Positions 38,388 through 49,749 of a stretch of 64,000 bases of DNA are shown here, one piece after another. Below the pieces are notes generated by a model, which was not told the origin of the DNA, did not search any database, and saw nothing but the letters and a program-made list of their open reading frames with translations. This stretch comes from Adineta vaga (lineage: Eukaryota > Rotifera): positions 13,826,001 through 13,890,000 of the forward strand of contig CP075497.1 in NCBI GenBank assembly GCA_021613535.1, in the 5' to 3' direction. Within the stretch, counting starts at the first letter, position 1; every line of letters begins with the position of its first letter. The position numbers and the translations under genes were made by a program.

Positions 38388-40563
38388 TCAAAGCATACAA
38401 CATTGACATGTATTCAAGAAAATGTTAACAGTATTTAGTCCTACATCTGTGATTGCAAGATCTAATTTTCCATCCATATTGATATCTTTTGCTAGAATTG
38501 CCAACGGTATACTTTTATCTTTAACTCCAGTTGAAAATGTTATATGGTTTATAAATGTTCCATTATTAGCTCCAAGTAATATATTTATATTATAAGCGCT
38601 ATTACTAGTAAAAGCAATATCTGTTTGATTATCATTATTAAAATCACCGACAACAAGTGATCTAGGAAAAGCATAGACACCAGTAGACGATATAACTGGT
38701 GTTCCGAAGCTTTCATTACTATTCCCAAATATTATAGCTACTTGATCACTTCGAGAACTGGCAATAATAAGATCCAAATGAGTGTCATTATTGAAATGGC
38801 CCACTTCAATTGAATCTGGATAATTAATCGATTCAATAAAAAATGTCATTGGTTTACTGAAAGATCCATTGTTATTATTAATTAGTACATAATATATACC
38901 TTTTTTGACATTACTAGTAATAACGAGATCTAATTGACCATCATTATTGAAGTCACCCGTAGCAACTGATGATGGAGAACTGCAATTATTATCACATAAA
39001 TTTGTATGTGTTATATAAATTCCACTCTTGTTATTATAAATTATGAATACTATTTCGTTATGTAAACTAAGAAAGATCAAATCTAAATAACTGTCATTGT
39101 TAAAATCATTCATAATAACTAAGAATGGTTGAATAATTCCAAGTCTATATATTATTGGATATGAAAAAGTTGCATTCATACTACCATATCGTATAGATAA
39201 AGTACCAGAAATCGAATTAGGGACAATCAAATCTGAAAAGCCATCTTTGTTAAAATCACTGAACCAAATTGATGTAGCACATACACCAAGAGTATCGTAT
39301 TTGTTCTGTGTTTTAAAAAGTCCGTCGTGAGTGGTAAACAGAATACTTAAGCTCGTATCATCACAATCAGTAACAGCAATATCTAAATAATTATCGCCAT
39401 TAAAATCATTGATAGTAATTGAATTTGGATAAGAATTAGGACCAGTATTATATGAAAATATTGATTGAAATGTCAGTTGACAATCTAGTTCTAAAAAGAA
39501 AACGAATTCAGTTTCAATATACAATCTGATCTGAACGAAAGTATTGAAGCGTTAAAAACACAAATTTGTACTCATCTTCCCACGGACTGTGATAAATATA
39601 CGTTAATATAAGGTCATAATGAATTTTGCAAGGGATTACGCAGAATACTTTTGTTAGTTGACCGAATTTGAAGCTGTTTCCGTGTGAGAAATTTATGAAT
39701 ATTTGAAAAACAAGTGCTCATACTTTAAATGAAAATTAATATGTATAAAAATCTCCAATGGCATACGTACTTGGCAAATCCGTACTGTTCATTGTCGAAA
39801 TAATTGAAGTTGTTATTATAATAGCTGTGTTATTGTTTGAGGATACTAATAGTAAAATAACAAAATAATGGTGCAAATTGAAAGTTTGTATGTTAAAGGA
39901 AAAGGGCAACAGCAGCGATAATCGTTTTCCGAATCAAGTTATATTGTGATATAATATTTGGATCAAATTACAGTAAAACCTCTCTATGATGAATGCTAAC
40001 AGGATCGCTCAAAATGCGTTCATTATAAATTAAATGTATGCTTACATATAAAGAGTAGATGATGACTGTCACAGATTAATCAGTATGAATCTTTTTTGTA
40101 GTATTTATCACACACCTTACGGGTTTAAGTGAATGTCTGGAAATTTTACCCAAATTCTCAATCATATTCTTTATTTTCTTTTTGGTGATTGCTAATGAAT
40201 TTTACTGTCCTCTCATAAGTGTAATAGAACAAAACTCATATTTCTGTCATCTACATGCGATAGATCAGTTCAATTTGAACTTTTGATACACATTTGTAAG
40301 AAACAGATCATCAATGAGTTTGCATTAACAGAGGTTTTACTGTAATAGTTTTTTTTTATTGAAATCATTCTTAAATTCTGTTTCTAACCTTCTGTTAAAA
40401 GAAATATTTCATGCGTTTAATTATTCTGTAAATACAATAACTAAATAATCATACTTAATGATATAGTATTTGCATCTGTTTGTTGATTGAAGTGAATAGA
40501 TACAATAATCATAGCCACAATCATAAATATTAATAGAATAAAACCCAAGATGAAACAATACAT
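38388..40563 (-). CDS. Membrane-anchored FG-GAP/VCBS repeat protein
   Basis: Exons 40563-40455, 39845-39771 and 39490-38388, joined in agreeing phase. Exon 1 encodes MYCFILGFILLIFMIVAM and the rest of a single hydrophobic segment, best read as a signal anchor. A Thr/Ser-rich stalk follows, then about seven FG-GAP-like repeats, each with a calcium-binding-type core (DFNGDNYLDIAV, DFNKDGFSDLIV, DFNNDGQLDLVI, DFNNDNQTDIAF, DINMDGKLDLAI). Such repeats fold as an integrin-like beta-propeller outside the cell. The exon 1 acceptor AG lies inside the stop codon of the upstream gene (40586-40588), so this gene may be expressed by trans-splicing. A pogo-type MITE sits in the first intron. Confidence 0.8.
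39971..40343. mobile_element. pogo/Tigger-like MITE, 373 bp
   Basis: CAGTAAAACCTCT at 39971-39983 recurs in reverse complement at 40331-40343, both flanked by TA. CAGT..AACCTCT ends and a TA target are typical of pogo-like elements. There is no coding frame. It lies in the first intron of the FG-GAP gene. Confidence 0.8.
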
Positions 40564-40585
40564 TAATGTAGAAAACAATTTTGTT

Positions 40586-42112
40586 CTAGAAAAGAAAACT
40601 ATGATTCATAAGTGAGATTTTGAAAATAGAAGTAATATACGTTCGTGTTGAAGATGTAGATATAGAATTCACATCTGTAATGACTTCGTAAATGTTCGTA
40701 ACAGTTTCATCTGTAGTACTTTCAATAGTAGATACAGGATCAATAATATTTCTTTTTCTCTTCGAATATTGATAGATTTTTATAATAGTAAAAACAATAC
40801 TGGGACAAATCCATTTGAGAAAGAATGTAAGACCACCATAAAGACCGAGCAGAATAGTAATTGTTTCAAATGAATTTATTTTTTGACTATATGTATATGA
40901 ACAAAACACAGGTGAACATTGATCAAAATATAATGAATAATCTTTTGTTGTTGACCACTGTTCAATAAAAAGTTTTTGTACGAGATTATTTATCGTTGTA
41001 TTGATTAAAAATTGACTTTTGTTTGTTAATACTGGTAATAATATATTTCTATTATTAGAATTATTATTAATAGTTTCTTGAATAAGTTTAATACATAACT
41101 GATTATAAAAGCATTCAAGAGTAGAAGCAAGAAGTGATTCTGTTGGTGTACATCCCATTTTCAAACCTTGAAGATGAATATTTTCAGACGAATTTAAATT
41201 AATAAACTGGGCTGATGTTGTACAATTTGCAGTTGATGCACATGAACATTCATTGTCATAAATCATTGGTTGTGTAATTGCAGAAGATATACTTAAATTA
41301 TACCAAGGAATAATATATTGAAAATTTGTTCCATAAGCTGTTATAATAGCATTGCCATGATTTGTACTTCGTAACAAGGAGAGAAGACGAGCAAACACTG
41401 TAGGAGCATATGATTTACTGTCTTCAATAATTGAATCAATTTGTATATCAAAGATTTTTTGTGATATAAGATTGCCAGTGACAAAACTTGATAAAAGTAA
41501 TTGATCTATTGAATTATTTACAGACTGAATAGAAAGATTACATAATTCTGCAAGAAATCGAAAATGAGCTGAGAAAAAACGACGATAATCCTTAGTATCA
41601 TAGGTAGATAGATCAAAAACTAGACCTGATGTTATATTTATTCGCCATTCATTTGAAACAATTGGACTCGAACAAATCTAAAATTAATCAAAGATAAAAT
41701 CAAAATAGAATTTATTTTATAACTAAACTATTTTTTCAGCTTACTTCATGAAATTCAGGTCGAATATTGATAAATTTGTTATACAGCGAAGAAACAGATG
41801 AACAAGGACATTGAATCGTATCATCATATTCAGCCAATAGGCGGTTGTATATCATGAGGGATGGTTGAGAAACAGTTTTTGTTAGAATTCGTGGTTGAAT
41901 GATCATATAAAAGCTGAAAATGACAAAACTTATAATTAGTAAGATAATGTAGAGCCGTGTTGCCCAACGACCAAGACTTTTCGATTGTAAACGATCAATA
42001 TTACTTCCAAAAGTTCGTATTGGAAATATGTTTACATTGATTAATGTAGTATATGACTTCATGATTAGATTTCGCATCATTTGTTTGATTCGATTGAGTA
42101 TTGGTGGACGAT
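40586..42112 (-). CDS. Two-TM Cys-rich membrane protein, module 3
   Basis: Exons 42112-41745 and 41677-40586. The N-terminal part has a basic stretch (LQSKSLGRWATR) and a TM (LYIILLIISFVIFSFYMII). The ectodomain shows IQCPCSSVSSLYNKFI, then FHEICSSPIVSNEW, CSCASTANC, GCTPTESLLAS and CSPVFCSYTYS. The second TM (ITILLGLYGGLTFFLKW) is followed by a basic, Thr-rich tail. Topology, short inside ends and a large Cys-rich outer loop resemble DEG/ENaC channels, but I see no diagnostic channel motif and do not assign function. The first exon starts right after a splice acceptor, with MMRNL a few codons in as a possible start. Confidence 0.65.
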
Positions 42113-42197
42113 CTATAAAGAAAACGACAAATTAAAAAAAAAATTTTTATATTCTATTAGACACGTATAAAACATTGATCAATCATATATTAACAAA

Positions 42198-43752
42198 CTA
42201 ACTTTGCTCTTGTCTGTTGATCTTTGGCTCTAGTAATTTATAGATAAATTGAATAAGTTGAGATATGATTAAACGTAATATTATACAAAGACCACCAATT
42301 GTAGATAATACTTTCATTATTATTCCAAAGAAATTGAAAGTATGTTTTGTATTAATATAAGTACAATAAGTCGGTGCACAACCTTCATAATAACTATCGA
42401 ATGATGATACATTATTCCATTGATCTACCATCATTTCTTTCACTATGGTTGAAAGTAGAGTATCCGGAGGAAAACGACTAGTCTTTTGATCATATATAAG
42501 AGGACGAACTTGCACCCATGATATATTGTATACAGGGGCACCTAAAAAAGCATTGACTACCGTATTATATTGTAATTGTATACACCAATCCAAATGATAA
42601 CATTTGAGTGTTGAAAGTAGCAAAGTGTCAAAGGTGGAACATCCAAGGATTATTCCAGGATCCATATCATCTTTGGATGGAATGCCAATAGTACAATACG
42701 GATCCGTAGCACAAGTACAAGTCACATCTTCTTCATATGAAGATATGAAATAGAATTGTAACTAAAAAGAACAAAAATTTTATCTTTAGTACAGCATCGA
42801 TTGAAAATAGGGATAATTTCAACTAATGGTCTACCTGAAATGGTTGCTGATTTCTAAATCCAACTGTCGTATTTGTAAGCTTTATCCCGGCATTTCTCGC
42901 GTATGCAAAAGGTTGGTCTATTTGAGTAAAAAGACGTGCTATATCAACAAGAAGATGAAAATTGACAATTAATGACTGCATAAATTGGTTGATAGTTGTG
43001 TTTAGTTGTGCATAAAAATCTAAATCGATCAGTACATCTGAAGTGATTATAGTCTGTTCATAAAAGCGATTGATAGCATCATTTAGTGTTTTATTAGATA
43101 ATTGACAAAGACCAGATAACAATCGAAAATGTGTTGCCGTAAAACCAAGAAAAACATATCGAGCACTAGTTGAACCGTCGGTATAAATCACGTCATAAAA
43201 TGAATCGAGCAAAATCCAAGACTCAGTTATATAATCACTTGAGCATATTCGATGTAAAACTGGTGATAATGAAAGAAATTTACCATAGGGTATCGCTGCA
43301 TTTGAACAAGAACATCTGAATGTATTTGGATATAGATCTTTGAGATACTTATAGTTAGATAATGTTGGATTAGATACAATCATTGCAGTCATTTCAGTAC
43401 TTATCGATGTAAATATAATAATCAACAGAATTGAACCTTAAATGATAGAAAAAATAAAACAATAAAATAAATCAATGTTCATTAAAAATATCATTAGATT
43501 TTATTTGACAGAACTGAATCATACATTATCATTATTCGAATTGTATATATAACTGTGTATGAATTCGAGTTGTGATCGATACAACAAAGAGTTCAGTAAT
43601 CAGTCAAATCATACCTGTAAGTAAAAATAAATATATGCGTGTAGTGACATGTTGTTTATCAAGATCAGTTGCTGTTTGATGATGGATAGATTTGAATAAA
43701 TTTAATTGTTTTAACCATTGAATAAATTTTCTAATATATGTGATTGTCTGTA
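42198..43752 (-). CDS. Two-TM Cys-rich membrane protein, module 2
   Basis: Exons 43752-43615, 43436-42835 and 42761-42198. The layout is as in its neighbours: a basic N-terminus (TYIRKFIQWLKQLNLFKS), TM (ILLIIIFTSIS), FRCSCSNAAIPYGKFL, LHRICSSDYITESW, CTCATDPYC, GCSTFDTLLLST, CAPTYCTYI and a second TM (VLSTIGGLCIILRLII). No Met occurs before the first TM, and the exon begins at an acceptor only 41 nt after the upstream stop. An alternative donor in the upstream module (near 43814) would join to it in phase. It is therefore either the middle part of one fused protein or a gene lacking its first exon. Confidence 0.6.
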
Positions 43753-43793
43753 CTAGAAATCAAAAATATAATATATATATATAAGAATAAGTT

Positions 43794-45960
43794 TCATTTT
43801 TCGTTTTCATTTATACTATTTTCAGTGTTACGTCTTGATAAATGATATTTGATTTGCGATAAACTTTTCACTAAGAATAGTACAACTATGCGTAATATCA
43901 TTGTAATACCACCATATAAACTGATTAGTAATGTGATTGAAAAGGTAATATTCATATGATCAACTTTTGTATATGTACAATTATTAGGAGCACATCCAGC
44001 AAAATATTTCGAATAATCTACTTTTGTTGACCATTGTTCAATGAACAAGTTATTCACACTTTCTTGTACAGATATATTTGATCTATCTAAAGATGAAAGA
44101 CCATAAGTCCAATTTAAGTTTACCTAAATAAGAAAAAACATTATTATAAAAGATAATGTTTCAAAATGAATATATACTTTGCTTAGAGCTGGAAAATAAT
44201 TCGGAAAGATTTGAAGACAAGTGATATTATAAAGACAATCAAGTGTACTTGCAAGTAAAGCATCAAGTGGAATACAACCTCCATAGAATCCATTCACCAT
44301 TGCAGAAGCATTAGGTATTGACCAGAGCGGATTGATAGGCCAAAAGACATGACGTCTCGAACTTACATCTAGTGATAATGAATAAAAGCCAGCAGGAGCT
44401 GTTTTACTGTTTAAATAGCATGGAAAGCCTAAAACAATACTAGAGATAGATGTGCGTGCACTCGTAGTATAAACTTCATAGAAAAGAAAACTATCGATCT
44501 TTATCAGTAGTTTCCCTTGTGTGAGATTAAAGTTGATTTCGAAGAGTCTAAAATATTGACATCGGATGTTAGTTTTCTTTTAGATATGAAAGCTCGCATA
44601 TTTTTTTAAAATTAACTCGATGATACCAGCGCATACCTATGCCCATAGCGATAAGATCTTTATCAAAATAATATGTTGGCATTTGATTAATAAAAGGCGG
44701 TGTATATTGTGAATATACAAAAATTATAGTATTGGTATTGAGAGCAGAATATAAAGAATTTGCACGAGTTGTTATTTGTATGAAATTTAAGGGTGAAACT
44801 ATTTGAGCAAGGATGTTAGTTCGAGCAATTCGAACATTTTCATCAGTATAAGATTGAACTTCACTTTCTTGTAAGAGTTGAATGGTAATAAGTTGAGTCT
44901 TATTGAAATCAACAATGCCTTGAAAAACTGTTTTTTCACACAGTGAACAAAGTGCGGCAAGAAGTTTAAACTATATATGAAATTAAAAGATTATGTGTTG
45001 TAGAAATTATTAAAATATTTTTGCTGTCTATTGAAAAAAAGGATAGTCCTGAGTATTTTTACAATAATTCAAGGACAGAGATGGTTATAATGTTCTACAT
45101 ACCGTTTTGTTGGAAATAAGACTTCGAATGATATGCTTCAACTTACTTTTTTGTTTCTGTTTTAGCAACGTTACATGATAGAGCACGTCTACCTCTACGA
45201 AATAGACACATAAAAATAGAAAAATAAATAAAAGCATATCGTTCGAAATCGACATGATTTTATGCCCCATATAATGCTAAATCTCTTAGGGCAAATTGCA
45301 TTGCAAGTCGTTAAATCTTTCCGTTGTTCAGTTTATATTGTAGAAATACTCACAACTATTCTATTTTGAACAAATAGCAGCTATAAAATTTATTTACTTG
45401 AGCACTAGCTGTTATTCGAAAATCCACGACTAAATATGCACTTGCATATTCTAGATAAAGTGCTCGAATCCATTCTTCACTAACAAAAACACTTGAACAT
45501 ATTGGATGAAATGAAACTGTCGTTGACACAAATATATCATACGATGCTGTAATATTTGTACATGGACATGAAAGTGTTTTTCCATGTTTTTCATAAAGTT
45601 GTTTGAAAAGAGATGGAGTAATATTTGATATAGTAATGATTTCAGTTTGTGGTCGAATTAATTCAACAAAAAAGAAAATATAAATAATAACTAGAAAAGA
45701 AAAGAATAGAAATATGTTTTTTGTCGTTTATATTTAATGTAAATGCCAAACAAGAATCAATCATTTCATACCTATATTTTAATTTACTTACTGATGAGAA
45801 AAGGAATATAAAATCTAGTAGCATATTTCTGATGTTTTAAAATTGTTTGTTGATCTTCTGATTCATTATTTTGATCAACATATTCATCATCTTCGCTAAT
45901 AAATATATTATAGTTTTGTATTTGTTTATCGATTGATTCAAGGAAATTTTTGATTTTCAT
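43794..45960 (-). CDS. Two-TM Cys-rich membrane protein, module 1
   Basis: Exons 45960-45792, 45690-45398, 44970-44637, about 44549-44178 and 44123-43794. It starts MKIKNFLESIDKQ with an acidic cytosolic part, then TM (IIIYIFFFVELI), LSCPCTNITASYDIFV, FHPICSSVFVSEEWI, FKLLAALCSLCEKT, GGCIPLDALLASTLDC, CAPNNCTYTK and a second TM (ITLLISLYGGITMILRIVV). The join between the third and fourth exons does not keep phase with the best GT-AG pair, so there is either an unseen splice choice or a one-base error near 44550-44640. Function unknown; the module recurs twice downstream and as a fragment at 27.1 kb. Confidence 0.6.
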
Positions 45961-47317
45961 ATTAAATATTAATTTAAATCTCTAAATTTACTTGTGTACA
46001 ATATCAATCATATGGATGCGAATAAAACAGATTGATTATTACAATTGAATAATATTGAAGAATACACTAATCATATATTCCATATTCAATTGAATTCATA
46101 TTATAAATCTAAATAAAATGTGTTGAATTAATTTAGATCGAAATATAATCATATATTCACGAAATTACTATTGATAAAGACGAGCAAACAAATCAAAGAT
46201 TGAACTCAAATGAACAGGAAAAAAAATAAGAAATGAACATTTTTATGATCATTTCATATTATTTATATGAATTTTTAAGAAGTAAAATTCTATATAATGA
46301 ATATTTATTGAAGCAAAAAAGAAGAATATAATAGAAAAATTTTAATTTATTTTATATCAATTACAACAGAGAAAACGCTAAGTTATTTAATGTTTCGAAC
46401 TAAAAAAGGACAAAATTAAAGTTAAAATAATACCTCGAACTAAATAAGCTATTACAAAGTTGTTAATGCAATTCATATGACATTAAAAGTGTGAAACACA
46501 ATGAATTTTCATCTATTCTGCAAGAGATAAGTAGTTTCTTTGGTTTTTCGTCAATACTATCAGATAGAAGAGAATCCACATTTCTGCATTTAAACACTTC
46601 AGTACTCTTTTTCAGAGAGTGTTCCTTAAAGATATATTAAATTTTTTCATAATAAAGACCTTCATTAAGGAACACATTCAGATAGATCCGTCTTTTGCAT
46701 ATTTCTAATACCTGAATTAAACTAATATCAAGTTGTTTATTTTTTGTTCGATTAATTTTTAAAATATTCTATTCTCTGTTCTATTTGAAATAAAAGAAAG
46801 GAAATTGAGTAGAAATGATTTCTCGTTATATTTCATTTTCTATTCATTACTTCAAAGTTTTTGTCGTTTTTTGTTATCGTAATTGTTGCTTCGTGATGAA
46901 ATAACTAGTAAGTTGACAATTACATTCTTTGCTCACTACTCAATGATTTGTATTAGTTTTTCTTTTTTTCTTTTTGTTCTTATCTGTTACAATTTCATTT
47001 CTTTTAATGAGCAAAAAGAGGTTTCTAGTCATTGTGACTTTTGAAGATAGAATAGCACCGATACGTTCAGCTATTACAGTCATCACTTATTTCCATAACT
47101 TTGATTTGTTAGTATTTCAAGAAACGTACAACATGATACTAAATTATAGTTTTAGAAAGAAATTCTTTTTCTCTTTAATTTAAATCCGGTCAAATATTCA
47201 ATAAATAGAATTCTTTTCTAAAAACAAATAATAAATAATTCGATTATTTTATAAGAAACACAAGATGTTGAATAGATCATGTAGTTTGATTGGATAATTG
47301 ATGAGATATAATTCTCT
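45961..47317. other. Non-coding spacer
   Basis: Very AT-rich. The only open frame (46974-47183) shows no domain and is not called. Confidence 0.5.
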
Positions 47318-47400
47318 CGACTGAAAGGAGGGTCATATGAAATAAAATAGTTTGTATATCTGTCTGTCTGTGGCTGTCAGGGTCAAAGGTCAAAAAAAAC
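47318..47400 (+). repeat. Dispersed repeat, copy 1 (TGAAAGGAGGGTCATATGAAA family)
   Basis: CTCGACTGAAAGGAGGGTCA, then ATATGAAA, a GTTTGTAT..CTGTCTGT tract and CAGGGTCAAAGGTCAAAA. The same order is seen at about 53316 and 53882. Confidence 0.85.
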
Positions 47401-47423
47401 ATTTTTTTCGGAAAATGGATCGG

Positions 47424-47766
47424 TGTGAAGCTAGCACGACGAAACAGTATGTTGCCTAAAAACTTTTAAGAAGTGTGTTCCGTCCATAGAAACTAGTCCA
47501 TTCGACTCAGAATTTAATTCTACGTCGAATGGTGCTACTTTTATTCACGGGACAAATTTTGGAAAAATTTTATCTTGGTTTTTGTCTCGTACATGGGCGA
47601 AAAATAAAGTTATAGGAAAAACATTTTCCAAAGTTTGTCCCGTGAATAAAAGTAGCACCATTCGACGTAGAATTAAATTCTGAGTCGAATGGACTAGTTT
47701 CTATGGACGGAACACACTTCTTAAAAGTTTTTAGGCAACATGTTGTTTCGTCGTGCTAGCTTCACA
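47424..47766. repeat. Foldback hairpin with 143-bp arms
   Basis: 47424-47566 and 47624-47766 are reverse complements with three mismatches that I can see, around a 57-nt loop. The arms start TGTGAAGCTAGCACGACGAA. No coding frame. Likely a foldback/MITE element or a palindromic rearrangement. Confidence 0.95.
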
Positions 47767-47778
47767 TCAATATAAATC

Positions 47779-48062
47779 AAATAATATTATTGGCCTTTGT
47801 AGGAATTTTCACGAGACAAAATAAATACAATGATGAAAGTATAGCCTGTTTAAATATATGTTTAAAAAAATACTTTCAACCTCTACATAATAACCGTAAA
47901 ATTGTTTCTAAATGTGTGAAATTATTTATGAATAATACTTTTTATTTTGATAGAAGTCAAGATCAATTACTGGTGTATCCATCTATCATTCAAATATTAA
48001 CAGATATTCTAACAAACGAAACTAATTATTATTACTATTTGTTTGTTCTTTTTGAATTATGA
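47779..48062 (+). pseudogene. Possible TPR fragment
   Basis: The frame RQNKYNDESIACLNICLKKY then LHNNRKIVSKCVKLFM resembles a degenerate TPR pair of the kinesin-light-chain-like type seen at 51.8-53.3 kb. It has no start context and ends in a low-complexity Tyr run. Weakly supported. Confidence 0.3.
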
Positions 48063-48793
48063 TTTTGACATATGCAGGACAAGAAGTTCTATCATTAAAT
48101 CCTTGAGAAATATCGATTTGATTTGTTTGCAAGCGATGTTTCATAAAAAACAACATTTATTTGTTTTTGAGATTACGAAAATGAAAATATGATGACACGT
48201 TATTTGTTTTTAAAACCAGATATTGATTATATCTTTCACAATTATCTCTGTTGCACCATTTGACTTTGTTAGAAGAAAAGTACAAAATGATTCACGTTTT
48301 TCTTTTCAAACTACTGATAGACATAAAAAAAGTACGAAAAAAAACAACTAATTTTTGCGTTCTGTCAGAACGTTGAAGGAAAAAAAATCACTTACTCTTA
48401 CGTTCTGTCACTCGATATTAATTGAATTTATATGCTATGTTCATTGTTTATAATATACAAATAGAAAAAAAAGAGATTTCTAGATGATGTTTTCCAGGTG
48501 TTCTATAACTTATAATTGAACATTTAGTTCAAAAATTTGTTTAATTTATATATCTCTCTCGAAACAATAACTCTTGTTAGATCATTTTCATGTAATATTA
48601 TTATTCATCATAACCATACACAGTTCCTTTTCTTTCTTTGATGGTTCTATTAAGCAAGTTATTTAAATAGACGAATATTTTTATCTTTTGACATTAGAAA
48701 TGGATTTGTTAACCTTTTCTATCATAGTCTTCAAACATTGGAATAAAAACGAAAGAAAAAGAAATATTTACATAGAAAATTGATTTCATTATT
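48063..48793. other. Non-coding spacer
   Basis: AT-rich; nothing recognisable. Confidence 0.45.
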
Positions 48794-49030
48794 ATGGGTA
48801 AACCTGCATGGATCTATGCAGATGCAACGGTTAGATATCAAAATGGCATAAAAGCTATGCTTGAAAATGATGATTTGAAAGTAATCGAAGTTGAAAAATG
48901 TCATTGGGGTGTTTGGAATTATATTGCATTTTGGTTATCAGATGCAATAAATATAGGTATATGGATGGTAATTAGTGCTATTATAGGAAATGATCGGAAT
49001 TTATCTTGGTGGGTGTACCAACATCTATAG
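48794..49030 (+). pseudogene. Orphan 5' exon of an NCS1 family permease
   Basis: MGKPAWIYADATVRYQ leads to NDDLKVIEVEKCHWGVWNYI, then AFWLSDAINIGIWMVIS and NLSWW. This is the signature N-terminus and TM1 of nucleobase:cation symporter-1 proteins (uracil, allantoin and related permeases), which have a W-N-Y-x-A-F-W core. A GT after LSWW could be a donor, but no following exon with the other TM segments is visible before the piggyBac gene at 49.7 kb. The family is common in fungi, plants and bacteria, so horizontal origin is possible. It is either cut off or has a very distant second exon. Confidence 0.6.
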
Positions 49031-49749
49031 AATCATCATTCAGAATATCTCGTAGACATTTATTTCGATCTACGATTGAAATATAGTTACCTTTCTATTC
49101 ATCGTAATATCAAGATTACGTCATACCTTCACAACCTTTCATAAGAAATATTCCCTTAGTAACTACTTATATAATCACATCAGAATATACTTTTCGATAC
49201 TTATAAATAGAAAAAGCCATTGAAGGAATTCGTTACGAAATCACTCTGAGCACAAATGATATAACGTACTCTAAGAACAAAGGAATGAAGGAGTATATAA
49301 AGGAGGAGGAAGAAGCGATGGAGGGGACTGTTGATTGAGTGAAAAGTGTGGATATAGGAGTGGATATACAAGAAGCAACCGAACGGTGATTGTCGGATAG
49401 AGAAGAACAACTGAAAGAGAAGTTATTCCCTCAGATCGGTTATATCTTTTTGGTTTGGTGTTCAATCAATTTTTATGTGTGTGATTACTTTGTGTTCAAA
49501 TAAATATCAGTGAACTTGTGACAGCTTGGATCAAGTTCTACGGTTACAAAATTGTTACACATGTTTTCGTTCTCGTCCTTTCTGTATATATGACATATGC
49601 TCTCTCTTGTACCTGCTAGAAACTTCTCTTATTTCTGTCATTTTCTAGCGGGCTCCTTGATTTTCTTCATAAAAACCTATATAAACCCATTCACAGAGAT
49701 AGTAAAATCATGATATATTTCACTACATACAACTATTATACGAATACAT
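49031..49749. other. Spacer upstream of piggyBac
   Basis: No gene is supported. No TTAACCCTCATCC-like left end of the following piggyBac element could be found here. Confidence 0.4.

Noticed and set aside
45085-45270. 61-codon hydrophobic minus-strand frame
   Set aside because: It lies inside an intron of the module 1 gene and lacks the family's conserved Cys motifs.
40586-45960. Assignment of the two-TM family as DEG/ENaC channels
   Set aside because: Topology fits, but the diagnostic pore and post-TM1 motifs of that family are not visible.
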